The position numbers and the translations under genes are program-made. Shown here one piece after another: positions 1 to 11,495 of a stretch of 64,000 bases of DNA. Source of the stretch: Leucosporidium creatinivorum. Taxonomy: Eukaryota > Basidiomycota > Microbotryomycetes > Leucosporidiales > Leucosporidiaceae. The stretch covers positions 945,967 through 1,009,966 of the forward strand of contig BCKL01000006.1 in assembly GCA_001600635.1 (NCBI GenBank), given 5' to 3'. Below the pieces are notes generated by a model that had not been told where the DNA came from, did not search any database, and saw only the letters and a list, made by a program, of their open reading frames with translations. Every line of letters begins with the position of its first letter. The stretch's first letter is position 1.

Positions 1-2354
1 ATCCGGGTCGTCGGTCTCTTACAGCTCGCTTGGTCGAGACGGTTCGCTTCTACGGCCTGCTCGGCTTCACCTCATTCGTGAGTGGCCTTCAGGTTCCACT
101 GAGCAGCTACAGAGGCTGATTGACTCTTGGCACACTAGGGAGGACCATCGGCCAATATTGTGCTCATCCGCAAGGTTCGTCCAAGCCTCTGCAGCCGCCC
201 GCCGAGACTGGCCGGCTCACGTTCTCTGGCCCCCACCTGCAGATTTTCGTACAGCAGCAGCAATGGCTCGACGACAGTACATTCAATGATCTCTTGGCAC
301 TCGGCTCAAGCTTGCCGGGTCCGGCGTTCTCGCAAGTGAGCTCAATTTCTCGCTGGCCGATCAAGCTCGAGCGTCGGCGCTGTGCTTCGCTGTGCTTCGC
401 TGTGCTTCGCTGTATGAGGCTGAACTATCTTCACTTCTACAGCTCGCGTTCTCGATCAGTGCATTCCGAGGCGGTATCTTGGCTGCTCTACTCTCCTTCG
501 TGCTCTTGACGTGAGTCGCTCTTGTGCCGAAGCGATCGCCGAGCTCGTCGCCGAACGCCGCCACGTCTGCGCACGAAGCTGACACGTATCTCATAGCGCC
601 CCAGGAGCTATCATCATGATCGGACTCGCCTTCGCCGTCAAACGTATCCCCGACACGCTCCCTCCCGTCGTTTTTGGGCTGTTCACGGTGAGAGAGAGGG
701 CTCTACGGCCATCGCCGCTCTCGACCTACACTCACCTGTCCATCACCACAGGGTCTCAACGCCTCCGCCGTCGGACTGATTGCTCTGGCTGCGTACCAGC
801 TCGCCAAGAAGGTCATCACCGACAAAACCACTCGCCTTCTCCTCTTCCTCTCGGCCGCCATCGCCTGCTGCTACGAGTCGCAGTGGCTCTATCCTACGCT
901 CGTTTGCGCGGGAGGAATCACTACGCTAGTCTTCGATGAGACCATGGCCTATCGCGCACGTCGATCCGCTCGCAAAGCACCTCAACTTCGCACCGAAACG
1001 CCCGAGCAAGTTGAGACGCCTCCGACGCAGGACATCGAGATGGAGCTTGCCAGGCCTCAACCCGCTGCTACCAAGAGCAACTCGATCGCCAGTGGAGTGG
1101 ATACGAGCGCCAACGTCTTGCTGAGGAGGACGACTACGCGCGACTCGAAGCGGTATCCGACCCCTCCCCTCGAGAACGAGTCGAGGCAGCAGAGTAGGCA
1201 GGAGACAATCTCGTCGATGGAGCATCAGGTAGCGCAGGAGGAGGAGGTGTACTTCACCCTCGGTGTCAAAGGCGGACTCGCTATGTGAGTGGAGCAGTTG
1301 ACGCTCGACGATGACTCTGAAGCTGACATCCAGCTCGCCTCTCCAGTGGAGCGGCCTTCATCGTCACTCTCATCATCATGCTCGCTGTTCGTGGCTCTAT
1401 TGCTCACAACCGAATTCTCGACTTCACCACCAACCTGCTCCTCGCTGGAACGATCATCTTCGTGAGCTTGGGCCTCGCTGCTCTCGCTTCGCTGCTGACC
1501 TGTTGTCTTCTCGCTCGCAGGGAGGAGGACCTGTTGTGATTCCTCTTCTTCGCGGTTACACCGTCGACAAGGGCTGGTGAGCTCCTCCTCGTTAGAGCTC
1601 AGATCCTCGGCGACCTTTGCTGACCTGCTTTTCGCTCAGGGTCACTCCTCGAGACTTCCTACTAGGCTTTGCTCTTCTCTCTGCGATGCCTGGACCGCAG
1701 TTCAACTTTGCCGGATTTCTCGGCGTGCTCGTCATAACGGAGGCGCCCATTGCTGGAGGTCTGTCGTCTGAGTCGGTAGCCGAGTTGTCGACGGGAGCTG
1801 ATGCGATCTGAGCAGGTATCCTCGGGCTCGTTGCCATCTTCGCGCCCGGTATCTTGTTGAAGCTCGCATTTCTTCCGCTCTATCAGCGCTGGAAGACGGC
1901 CACCAAAGTTCGGTCGATCCTACGAGGTACGTTTAACTCGTTAGTATCTGGCTCTCGGCGCGAACAAAGTGCTAGCTGATACTGACTCATGTGTGAACAG
2001 GCCTCAACGCTGCAGCTATCGGCCTTGTAAGCTCAGGCGCTTCTGTTCGGCGTTTGCTTCTATCGCCGAGCGCGCGCCGAATCGACTCCCATTGCTGTTA
2101 CTGACCTACTCGCTTCTCGCTCTCAACAGATCTTCTCCGCCACTTACCGCCTCTTCCGCGTAGGCTTCATACAAGCCGATCCGACAGGCCTCACGCCCGC
2201 CACCTTCAGCTCTCTCGACCGAGACGGCTTCTGGGTCTCGACGGTCGCGGCTGCGTTTGTCGCCTGCGAGTCTTTCGCTTGCCCTACACCTTTAGCTATC
2301 TTAGGAGGAGCGCTGGGAGGGATGGCTTGGTACGGAGTGCAGACGACGAGGTGA
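1..2354 (+). CDS. Chromate ion transporter, CHR family (5' end outside window)
   Basis: Membrane protein of the CHR (chromate transporter) family, which in fungi is linked to chromate/sulfate transport at the plasma membrane. The gene enters from the left edge and is joined from short exons (25-77, 139-174, 243-335, 443-510, 597-687, 752-1284 and further small exons to a TGA at 2352-2354). The two-fold CHR pattern is visible: a first half with GGPSAN and SLPGPAFSQ and hydrophobic runs, then a Ser/Arg/Glu-rich cytosolic linker (about 952-1240), then a second half with GGGPVVIPLLRG and AMPGPQFNFAGFLG. The N-terminal exon(s) are missing only because of the window edge. The family call rests on the paired PGP motifs and is firm; substrate is not shown by sequence. 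Confidence 0.85.
381..410. repeat. 10-bp tandem repeat, 3 copies
   Basis: TGTGCTTCGC occurs three times head to tail inside an intron of the chromate transporter gene, followed by a partial fourth copy. Confidence 0.9.
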
Positions 2355-2667
2355 CGAAGCTGAAGGGACAGGGCAACGCCGAGCTCGGCCGCGGAGGGCT
2401 GAAGGGACTTAGAAAGGCGCTAGCCAGGGCGTGAATTGATGTTGAACACCTCAATGAACCAGTATGCTATCTCAGAGCCCTGTCGAGCCCTGCGAAAGAT
2501 CTCTCCAAGTCTCTCCCTCGCCCAAGAAGCGCGAAGGTCAGCCTGCCGCTCCTTGCCCTCCTGCTCTCACCTCGCATCTCGCTTTTTCGACTCAGCAGCA
2601 GCACCTCGAGCACTTGGAGCACATCCGACTACTCTACAGCCCTACAGTACCCTCCTACCGCAGCAGC

Positions 2668-3953
2668 ATGGCGGGCTCGCGCTACGCCTACACTCGCACC
2701 TTCGAGCTTCCCGACCCCTTGCTGCCGACCACCTTCTTCGTAATCCGGCTTGACGGCAAAGGCTTCCACGGCTTTTCCAAGGCGCACGACTTCGACAAGC
2801 CCAACGATGTCAAGGCGCTCGAGTTGATGAACATGGCTGCGAAACGGACGATGGAGGGGAAAGAGCTGGCGGGGGAGTGTGTGGTGGGATTCGGGGAGAG
2901 CGATGAGTACAGGTGAGCTCGAGAAGGCTGTAGTTGAGGCTGCAGGGAGCTAACGAGCTGTTTGAACCGCTACAGCTTTGTTTTCAAGAAGACCTGCAAG
3001 CTGCATGGCCGGAGACAGAGGTAGGAGGGTGTGTAGAAGCACGATCGAGCGCTCACTAACATGAGACACCTACAGCAAACTCGTCACGCTCGTCACATCG
3101 CTCTTCACCTCGGCCTACGTCTTCCTCTGGCCCTCGTACTTTCCCAATTCGCCTTTACTGCTCAATGAGCTCCCTGTATTCGACGGACGGTGAGTAGCGG
3201 AGGTGCTTGCGTTAGGGATCGGACGCTGACCCGCTTCGACCGAGCAGGATAGTGCAATACTCGACCGAGCTCGAGGTCAAGGACTATCTCCGATGGCGCC
3301 AGGTCGACAGTAAGTCCCGTGCCCTCCACTACACGACTATAGCTGATCCTGTCCTTTCGCAGCGCACATCAACAACATGTACAACACCTGCTTCTGGGCG
3401 TTGGTTGAGCAGGGCGGCATGACAGCGCAGGAAGCGAACAAAGAGCTGAGCGTAGGTCCCTCCTTTCGCTTGCTGGAGAGCTCGAGTGACACTCTCTGCA
3501 CCTCGAACAGGGCACAATCTCGAGTCAGAAGCAGGAGCTCCTCTTCTCCCGCTTCGGCATCAACTACAACCACCTGCCGCCGATGTTTCGCAAGGGCTCG
3601 GTGCTCGTCTGGGAGGATGAGCCGACACCAGCGCCGGTCGAAGCTGAAGCAGAGCCTGCAGCTGTCGAAGTACGTCTCTAATTTCTGTTGATCCCCCTGG
3701 AGCTGACTACTGCTCCTTCTTTGCTGACTCCTCGCCTTGTTGGCAGCCTTCAACTCCATCCACCTCCGCCGAGCCCTCCCCCTCCGCATCACCAGCTCCT
3801 CTACTAACCCCCGATGGTCGACCACGGCGGAACAAGAAGCTGGACAAGAAGATCGCCAAACCAAAGCGGCGGGTTGTAGTCGTGCACGAGGATCTTATTG
3901 GCGAGTCCTGGTGGGAGGAGGGAGGCAGGGGGGCGGGCATCTTGCAAGGCTGA
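2668..3953 (+). CDS. THG1: tRNA(His) guanylyltransferase Thg1
   Basis: Adds the extra 5' guanosine (G-1) to tRNA-His, needed for its recognition by histidyl-tRNA synthetase. The start at 2668 (MAGSRYAYTRTFE) gives the normal family N-terminus; in-frame codons further upstream would add an unrelated extension. The metal-binding segment FFVIRLDGKGFHGFSK and the second catalytic segment GFGESDEYSFVFKK, which is split by an intron near 2911, are both present, as is VKDYLRWRQVD followed by HINNMYNTCFWAL. At least six introns. After VLVWED the protein carries an extra Pro/Ala/Glu-rich stretch and a Lys/Arg patch before the end, longer than in the yeast enzyme. Family assignment is firm. Confidence 0.93.
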
Positions 3954-4712
3954 GGTTTGTTGGCCTATCGGAGCTTGAAGGGAGAACTGGCGAGTCCTTG
4001 AAGGGCTGAGCCGAGTTTGAAGAGTAGGCGAGCTTCACATCTCGCTACCGGCTCGGCGCCGGCGAAGCCCTCTCTCCCGCTCTCCGCCAGCGACTTCAGC
4101 ATGGACTCAACAGCAGTTACCGAGGCCTCGCCAAGCTAGATCTTCCTCGTCGTGTGTATGTGTGTGCGAATGCGAGTGGCCGTGTGGACAGGCGTGAGGC
4201 GATGGAGGAGCGGAGGAGAGGGAGGAGTCGGCGCTCTGTAGGCAGGCAGAGGCGATGAGCGAGCTGCAGCGATACGCAACTGGCTTGTGCGAGCTCGCGT
4301 ACCCCTTCAGAGCTCGTGGGTTGACCTGCCGCTGTCGGCGGAGCTGGAGAAGGAGGGCGTGGGGGAGCGGAGGTCGATGCTGGGGTAGAGGACCTGGGAG
4401 GGGATGGGTGAGCAGCAGCAGAGTTCCAGCATGTCTTCGACCTACATGCTGCTGTGCCGAAGACGAAGAAGAGCAGCGAGCCGGAGGAGGGCAAGCTGCG
4501 AAGCGGCGAACATCAAGCTCTCCTTCGCTCTTCGCCTCGGTCTGTAGGCCAGTGGACGTCTGTTCTGTCGAATCGAAACAGTTCACCTAAAGCTATCCAC
4601 CTCTTCTCTCGCCGACCCCTGAGCTCGAGGTGTCACTTGACCGGCTCGCTGATCTCTGCCAGACAACTCGGAGCGCCTCTCACCCTCCGACCACATTTCG
4701 CAAGACGAAAAG
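3954..4712. other. Intergenic stretch; His-rich minus-strand ORF, not supported as a gene
   Basis: No family was recognised. A minus-strand open frame (4107-4586) ends in a His-rich run (HGHSHSHTHTHDEE) followed by a Cys pair near its stop, but it lacks a convincing start, and the run is produced by a GT-rich simple stretch at about 4152-4172. The 3' UTR of THG1 and the promoter of the methyltransferase gene must lie here. Confidence 0.4.
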
Positions 4713-5617
4713 ATGTCGACCTTCCCTTCCAATTACCTCGCACCAGTCGCCTGGCATGGCTTGAGCCCTACCGAGCCTTTCATCTACAGCGCGCCCCTCC
4801 GAGCCGACTCGCCGTTCGAGCTTCCTCTTCGTTCGCCGCCCAGACGACACAAGGAGCTTCACGCCGACTTGGTCTGGTCGAGCTCAATCTTGCTCGGCGA
4901 CGCCATCATCGCTGGAGAGCTCGAGGTCAAGGGCAAGAGGGTTTTGGAGCTCGGCGCTGGAGTGGGCTTGCCGAGCTTACTCGCGGCGAAGAAGGGCGCT
5001 GAGAAGGTGAGTGCTGGCTGACGGGTCGAGTAGAAGCTCTCTGCTAAGCCTTGACGAGAACACAGGTCACCATCTCCGACTTTGACGACGAGGAGATGCT
5101 CCAGGATCTTCGGGAGAACCTCGGCCGAACCCTGCCTGCTCCGCTACAGTCCAAGGTCGGAGTCATCGGCCATACTTGGGGAGGTGATATTACGAAGCTG
5201 CAGAGGTATGCCTTCTCTTCCCGGCCCAATCTCTTCAAGCTGATCTACCTTCTCGGCGTTCGCAGTGCCGGCCCCTTCGACCTCATCCTCGCCGCCGACC
5301 TGGTCTGGGTGCGCTCCTCTCATCCCCTCCTGATCGCAACACTCTCTCGCCTCCTCGAGAGCTCTCCTTCCGCCGTCGTCCACCTCGCCTGTGGCTTTCA
5401 CTCGGGCAAAGCTGTCGTCCGAGACTTCCGGGCGAGCGCCGAGGCAGCCGGTCTTGTTCCCGCCAAGACGTACGAGGGCGATGGGAGGTGGTTCGAGATT
5501 AGCGTTACTGGTGAGAAGAAGGAATGGAGCAAGTATGGTCACTGTGGCGAGCAGGAGCTGTCGCAGGAGGAGAGGAATCGTTGGACTCTTGTAGCGGCGC
5601 TGCAGAGAGGTTGGTAG
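4713..5617 (+). CDS. EFM7: Protein N-methyltransferase, Efm7/Nnt1 type
   Basis: Class I S-adenosylmethionine-dependent methyltransferase of the Efm7 (Nnt1) family, which in yeast methylates the N-terminus and adjacent lysine of elongation factor eEF1A. Three exons (4713-5006, 5066-5205, 5266-5617) give 261 residues, the usual length. Visible are the N-terminal HxLW-like HADLVWSSSI, motif I LELGAGVGLPSLLAA (residues about 77-91), the acidic ISDFDDEEML after it, and the post-motif LILAADLVW. The ATG at 4713 is the first that matches family length. The substrate is taken from the family, not from the sequence. Confidence 0.85.
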
Positions 5618-5920
5618 TCTACCTACAACGAGTGAAATTGATTTCGAGCTGCAATTCCTCACTTCCTGTGGTACTGAATCCGTCTCAGAGCTCTGCTATA
5701 AAGTCAATTTCTGTCGCCCCTTCGACGCGCCGAAGCCGGCTCACTTCTTGACTTTCGTCCGATTCGTCGCGTCATCGGCAAGGAGTAGGGAGAGCTACAG
5801 AAGGCGCTCTATCACCTGCTACAGGCCTACGCTACCCTCACCAATCACCTACAAGCTCACACTTCGTCACTCAACCCCGCTCCACCAGCACCTCGCTCAA
5901 CTCGCTCGACTCAGCTCGAC
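5618..5920. other. Intergenic stretch, promoter side of the next gene
   Basis: No coding signal was recognised. It holds the end of the methyltransferase transcript and the upstream region of the 5921 gene. Confidence 0.5.
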
Positions 5921-8364
5921 ATGGCGCGCGGGGGCTTCCTGTACATCGACTACGAGGTGGGAGAAGCTGTAGGAGGACTCAAGCTCACCGCCAACTCTTC
6001 CTACGAGGTCAGTCCAAGCTGTGTTGTTTCGTGAGTGAACGGAGCTGATCTCGTTTCAACAGGACGCCGAGCGGGATGTCAGGAGCCACTTGAGCTCGCA
6101 TCTCGACAGCAGCCATATCGTGCGCTTCAACCAGCTCGACACTCGCCGCAACAAGGCCTACACCTTCCTGCCCTCGAGTTGGTGTTGGGATCCGGCAGAG
6201 GACGTCGACCTCCAGCTCGTCGTGGTCAAGCGTCCCGAGCAGCAGCAGCCAGACGCCAAGAAGGAGACGAATACGCCTAGCCTGGGACGCTCCACCACCC
6301 CCGCCTACAGCCCTCAACCTCCCGGCGTCCCAGCACCGCCGGGCAAGCTCCCTCGCGAGCCAGTCGGCGCTACTCCTCCTCAATCCCCTCCGTCTACCAC
6401 TCAATCACTACCCATCATCGAGGACGACGCTGTCGTCCCTGCTACACCGACTAACAGCGACGACTCTTCGGACGACCACGACCTCGGCGCTGGAAGAGCA
6501 GGCGATCCCTCGCAGGAGTCGACCAGCGGGTGGGAGAAGGGAGCAAAGGGCAACAAGCGGACTCAGCCGAGGACTCTCTCGCGAGAGCAGATCGCTCGCG
6601 AGGCGGATGGAGAGCGCCTTCTCTCCCCTCGTCAAGCTCGCGCCTCGCAAGGGGCCTTCGGTTCCCTCCCCACCGCCTCTAGCTCGCTCCCCACCGCCTC
6701 CTCCTCCGGTATCTCTCCTCTTTCCCCTACCGAAGCATCTTCCAAGACCGGCTCTCGCATCAGCGATGCCCCATCTCCCGCCTCGGCCTTCGCCCACCCT
6801 TACCACTTCCTCCGGCCCTCAATCCTCGCAAGACGCCCATGCTCTACCTCCTCCTCACCAGCAAGCGCTCAACTCTTCGCAAGGCAGCAATGTCTCTTCG
6901 GTCAGCGCGACTCGCTCGGAGCTGGCGGGAAGAGGTCGTCACGAGGCGCCGTCGCCATTCCGAGGGACCTTCAACGGTACCCACGAGGAAAGGAAGCAGG
7001 CGATCAAGTGGGGGAAACGGAGGGAGGAGGACCTTCCTGCGCCTGCTGTCGCTTCAGTACCTGCACCGAGGTCCTCTCCTCGTCGCTCGAGCGTAGGAAG
7101 CGATTTCCAAATCGGTCTCGTCGGCAACGAGATCGCCTTCGTCGCGAGATCACCTGCGCGACCGCCGAGGAGTAGCCAGCGGGAGGTACCGGTCGGTCAG
7201 GGCTCGAGGCAGAACGGAGGACAGGCAGCGCAGGACGTCGAGATGGAGGAGCCGTCGTCGCTCGAGTCGGCCGAGGGCAATATCATCATCAAGAAGGAGC
7301 GACACTCTTCGCCTACCCTCTTTCGCCAACCTACCACGTCGGGCTCAGGCTCTGACGCCAGCAGGAATCGCGCCCTCAAGCATCACTCCTCGGCGTCGGC
7401 GTCGGCGTCGGGCGGCTCGATCTCTCTCGACCCTCGTCCCATGACGGACGTACAAGCTCGTCAGGCTATCCTCCAGAGCCTAGGAGCCGAAGTCCCGCCT
7501 GAGCCCATCGCACCGTCCCCTCGCGGCACCAAGCGCAAGGACACCTCCACTCCTCGACACTCACCTCGCCGAGAGGCTACCCGCTCTCCCAACAAGCGCG
7601 CGAGGCTCACCGACTCTGCGCCAGCCGCTTCCACCTCTGCCGCCGCTCGACCTGTTGCTCGAGGACCGAGTCTCGAGGAGGGCGAGTCTTCGCCGAGGCA
7701 ACGAGCAGCTCACGCCAAGGAAGGCCGACCAAGCCTCGCCTCACCTTCTCAACCTCGTCCCTCCACCCCTCTCGCGACAAAGAAGGCTCCCGCCAAGGCC
7801 AGGCTCGCTACCAAACCTCGCCATTCTCTCCCCGCCATCCTCCCTTCCGCCTCGCAGTCCACCCCCTCACAACTCGTCGCCCGTTCCTCTCTCCCTCCAC
7901 CGCCATCCAGCTCTCGTCGCTCCTCCCGCTGGAACTACATCATCCGACTCCCCACCTCTCCCATCTCTCCTCGTCAAGCCGCCCAACACAGGCCGAAGTA
8001 CCACTTCACCGAGCGCTCGGTCAACGGCGCGACCGAGGGCTTGACGCTGCAGTTCGTGTTCAAGCGGGTTGAAGAGGTGACGGGGTGGAAGAGGAAAGAT
8101 CTGCGGATCCGATGCAGGTGTGGAGCAGGGTCCGGCGATGGCGAGGAGAGTCAAGAGACGGCTTCGGCGAGGAGCGCAAGTGAGGGGTCGAGTTTGGGGA
8201 GCTCGCAGAGTGAGGGTGGAGTGGTCGAACGGATGGCGTGGGGGAGCGACCATATGTATATCGGGTTCAGGGATCTCGAGGAGTGGGGTCTGAAGAGTGG
8301 GGATGTTGTGGACGTTGACTACATCCCCTTTGATCCGCTGAGGCCGTTTGACGCCGAGGAGTGA
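5921..8364 (+). CDS. Large low-complexity protein, unknown function
   Basis: Not recognised. Exon 1 (5921-6007) encodes 29 residues (MARGGFLYIDYEVGEAVGG), then an intron (6008-6062), then a long exon. The middle is dominated by Ser, Pro, Arg and Ala with nuclear-localisation-like patches (TKRKD, NKRARL). Only the two ends look folded: the first ~90 residues, and the last ~150, where WNYIIRLP, YHFTERSVNGATEGLTLQFVFKR and a final GLKSGDVVDVDYIPFDP form a compact block. The reading frame changes between 6600 and 7175. A 124-base intron 6709-6832 (gtatct...cgcaag) would restore it, but a frameshift cannot be excluded. Probably a nuclear, disordered protein; no function is claimed. Confidence 0.7.
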
Positions 8365-8941
8365 GCTTGGTAATCGAGACTTGGTTGCGTACAGCCTCGA
8401 GAAGCCGAGAGGATGTGTAGTAGAGCTGGGAGATGTGAGAGAGTGAGCTTGCGAAGGCTTCGGCTGAAGTTCGGACTCTCATCGCAGTCTAGCTCGCATC
8501 GGTCGTATGAGTCAGGTTACGTAATGCACAACTGGTTTCATCTACATTGAGCTATCCGGCTCGTCAACCCTCTACACCCGCTTCTCACCGGCAGGCGCCT
8601 GCGAAGGTGAGTAAGGGAAGTCAGCTCGGCGCCTCCAACCGGGCGAAGAGGAGCCATTTGACTTCGCCTCTCCGCCGAAAGTGCTGTCGTTCTCGCGATC
8701 ATGATTGATGTAGGAGAGCAGTCTGAGTCTCGAGATTGTGTTGAACTCGGTTCGCGGGCGGAACCTCCAACGCTCGGCGCCGAGCAAGCTGAACTGCTCG
8801 CTGTGCTCCCCAGTTTGCGATGGGGTAGAAAGCTGGAAGGAGTTCATTGAGCTGCGTCCTTGTAATGAGTTACTGAGTCACTAGACTGCTGTGATGTATG
8901 TTGTCGAAGCCGGGAGCGGACTGAGTCCATCGCTGAGCTGC
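8365..8941. other. Intergenic stretch between convergent genes; small minus-strand ORF
   Basis: Two convergent genes end here. A minus-strand ATG ORF of 91 residues (8572-8847) is open, rich in Ser, Arg and Gly, with no recognised family and no visible intron. It may be chance in GC-rich DNA. Confidence 0.35.
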
Positions 8942-10390
8942 TTAGGCCTTCGCCGCCTTGGCTTTGGCGATGAATGCCTTGGTATCCGCGACGACTTGCT
9001 CCTCGGCGAAGGTGAGCTATTGGGTCCAAATAAAAGAGGTACGAGGTCAGCATACGTCGTCCGAGAGTCGGCCGGCGCGATCGCCGAAACTCACAGGCCA
9101 GCTCTTGAGGCTGAGCAAGGTCTTGTGATAGTCACGGAACGCAGCGTAGGTAATGTCGGTGGTTACCGTTGTGTAGACGTCTCCGGTGAGCGTATCTGTA
9201 GATGAGAGCGGATGTTTCGGCGTCAGCGGATGCTCGGTCTCTGCTCAGCCAGCTTTTGCTGGCGAGGCGGGCGCGGGGCGGATGGAAAAGCTAAAGAAAG
9301 GAACTCACCAGCCGCGCCCATCGCGAAGAAACGACCAACAAAGGGTGCAACGCCAAGATCCGCGGCGCTGACCTTGTCGCCGAGAGCGAAAGGGCCGTCG
9401 TACTTGGCGAGAAGACCTTGGATCTCACTGATGCCTCTGAGGATAGAGTCTGAGGTGTCTTGACCTTGAAGGAGGTTGGTGAAGAAGGGAGTGGTGACAA
9501 TTTGGTTGAACCTGAGCGCCGGCGACGGCGAGCCGAGTGGCGAAGGAGGGCGAGGGAGGCGGAAGAGAGGCGGAAGAGCGAGCGAGTGGTTTGGTAGGAT
9601 TATTTGACGGGTTCAGTGAGCGGTAGATGAGCACGAGGTGGGGAAGGGAAAGCCGAGTCAGCGTCTGGCACACCTCGACGATGCTCAGTGAGCCTGCGTC
9701 TCCTCACTCGAACTCACCTCTCGATGAAGTACCTCGCTTCGGCGCGTTTGAGGGGATCATCGGGGAGTAGCTTGCCAGGAAAGAGGTCGCTGACGAGCTC
9801 GAGGATGACATGCGACTCGGGGATCTTGGTGCCCTCCTCGTCGGAGCCGACTTGGAGGACTGGGACCTTGCCGGCGGGGTTGACCTTGGTGGTGTACCCT
9901 GTTGATTTGATAAGCGATGCTGTCAGATGAGCTCGAACGACAACAGCCTGCTCCGAGAAGGCAGGCAAAGGGAGAGACGAGCTGATGTGGGGCGAATGCG
10001 AGCGTAGAGACGTACAGGAAGGCTTGTTCTTGAGATCAATCTCGATGCGGTTGACCTTAGCGTCGACCTCGTACAGAGCAAGGTTACCACGCTGAGCCCA
10101 AGGGCTGTAAGGGAGGACAAGCGCGGTTAGGTCAGCGCTCAGCAACGAGCGATGAAGAGCTGTAGCGTTTCAGACCTCGCCGAAGCAGGGGCTCAGAGCT
10201 GAGCTACTTACCAGCCGGTCGAGTAGTAGAGGGTGAGCTCGGGAGTGCTGGTCATCTTGCTGGAGAGGCTGTTGAGAGCGTAAGCTTGCGCGAGGCGAGA
10301 AGTGGTGCTGTAGGTGAATTGGCGGGTGGTCCGGGAAGTGAGAGTTCTAGTTGATACTCGAGTGGAAGTGCTGAGGCTGCTGACTAACAT
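8942..10390 (-). CDS. Glutathione S-transferase, copy 1, with possible mitochondrial leader
   Basis: Cytosolic-type glutathione transferase, conjugating glutathione to electrophiles or reducing disulfides. The thioredoxin-like N-domain shows the family order: SPWAQRGNLALYE, VEID-like VNRIEIDLKNKPSW, the cis-proline segment VNPAGKVPVL, and ESHVILELVSDLFP for the glutathione gamma-glutamyl contact. A helical C-domain follows (IQGLLAKYDGPFALGDKVSAADL). The paralog at 55919-57209 starts at the equivalent of the inner ATG at 10255 (MTSTPELTLYYS). Here the frame stays open to an upstream ATG at 10390, adding 45 residues rich in Ser, Thr and Arg and without Asp or Glu, which looks like a mitochondrial presequence. 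Five or more introns. Stop TAA at 8942-8944. Confidence 0.85.
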
Positions 10391-10619
10391 GTGGTAAGCG
10401 AGAAAGAAAGCTGACTGGTCGCTTCGGGGAGTTGGACATTCGGACTTCTGGCCCCGCTTTCGGTCACAATGGCGGGGCTCTGCAGCGTGTTGTACACAAA
10501 TAGAGTGGTCGAGTGAGGTCGAGTTCCAGCGGTAGCTCGCCTCTGTACAGCTCCCGGGGTGACAGAGAACAGCCTTCGAATCTCGGCTCGGCGCCGAGCA
10601 GCTCTTAATGCGCTCGCTC

Positions 10620-11335
10620 TGCGACCTTTCTGGCGAAGAAACTTGTCGAAAGCAAGAATATGTAAGAGGTACGGCTCGAGATGACGCTGTAGCGCGGCAG
10701 CCGGCGAGTAATGGGCGATTTGGCGGTGCGTGAGAGCTCGCCGACTCCCTCGGCGCTGTCACGTCGGAGGAGGATCTCGCGGGCGTTCGAGATGAGCCAA
10801 GAGCGGGTGGTGGTAAGATCCCCCTTCCAGCGGGAGAGGCCAGTCGCAGGCCAGATGTCCTGCAGAGGCCAGTGAGATCAGCTTCGGCGGAGAGGTTCAT
10901 AGCTCGGCGTAAAGACTTGCACTTCGAGCAGTCTCCTGAGACACATACGGGAGGACCCAATCGTTCAAGCTACCGGATCTGGAGGACTCGTCTGCAGAGG
11001 AAAGATCAGCTGAGCCCTAGCTTGCAGCTCCATCGACTCACACTCGTTGCCGACCTCAGCCAACTTCTCGAGCTCTCCTTCGGTGAGATCCTCCTCATGC
11101 CACAGCGTTAAGCCAGTCGCACAGTACTTCTTATGCACGGGTCAGACCTGTAGTCGAGTACAGAAGCGGTCAGCGGATTTCGGAGCCGAAGGGCAAGGAG
11201 TCCTCAGCCTGAGACGGCGAACGAAGGGCCGAGCTCACCAGTTTTGCGTGTTCTGCACAGCAATAGAAGGCTTCCTTGCCCTGCCGCAAGCCTTGACTTC
11301 GGTACAGGGCAGACGGCGCACTCCCTAGCAGTCAT
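10620..11335 (-). pseudogene. MYND-domain gene remnant, copy A (truncated)
   Basis: Relative of the intact gene at 35465-36434 and of the remnant at 18466-19445. The start (MTARECAVCP) is present at 11335. Compared with the intact relative, the MYND exon has lost four bases after CP and one base in the second Cys pair, so the zinc finger is out of frame. In exon 2 the conserved Trp codon before PVHKK is TGA (11152-11154), where the other copy has TGG. The third coding block (WKGD..., RSWLISNAREILLRRDSAE) is readable but similarity ends abruptly at 10712, where the sequence runs into the upstream region of the glutathione transferase gene. A TAA soon follows. Non-functional as a MYND protein. 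Confidence 0.8.
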
Positions 11336-11495
11336 AAACCTTAGCAGCGAGTTTGCAGTCGAGAGACGAGCGACAAGGAAGAAGGAAGAGAGACGAAGTC
11401 GCTCCGGACTCCTTGCCCTCTTACGCTTCACCTCGTCTCTTCAACTCGACTCGGGATGGAAGCGTTCAAGGACAACGAGTGCATCGTCTGTGGTG
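10712..11495. repeat. Segmental duplication, copy A
   Basis: This block is nearly identical by eye to 18819-19592. It spans most of a damaged MYND gene (minus strand), the shared promoter and the first codons of an intact MYND gene (plus strand). The left boundary is sharp at 10712; similarity fades inside the first exon of the MYND gene near 11495. Confidence 0.85.

Noticed and set aside
4107-4586. His-rich metal-binding protein on the minus strand
   Set aside because: The His run is explained by a simple GT-rich sequence; no start codon or splice pattern supports a gene.
10208-10960. Long 250-residue minus-strand frame starting MGPPVCVSGDC
   Set aside because: It is an out-of-frame reading of the MYND remnant and its introns, fused by chance to the glutathione transferase first exon; the same shadow occurs at 18627-19064.
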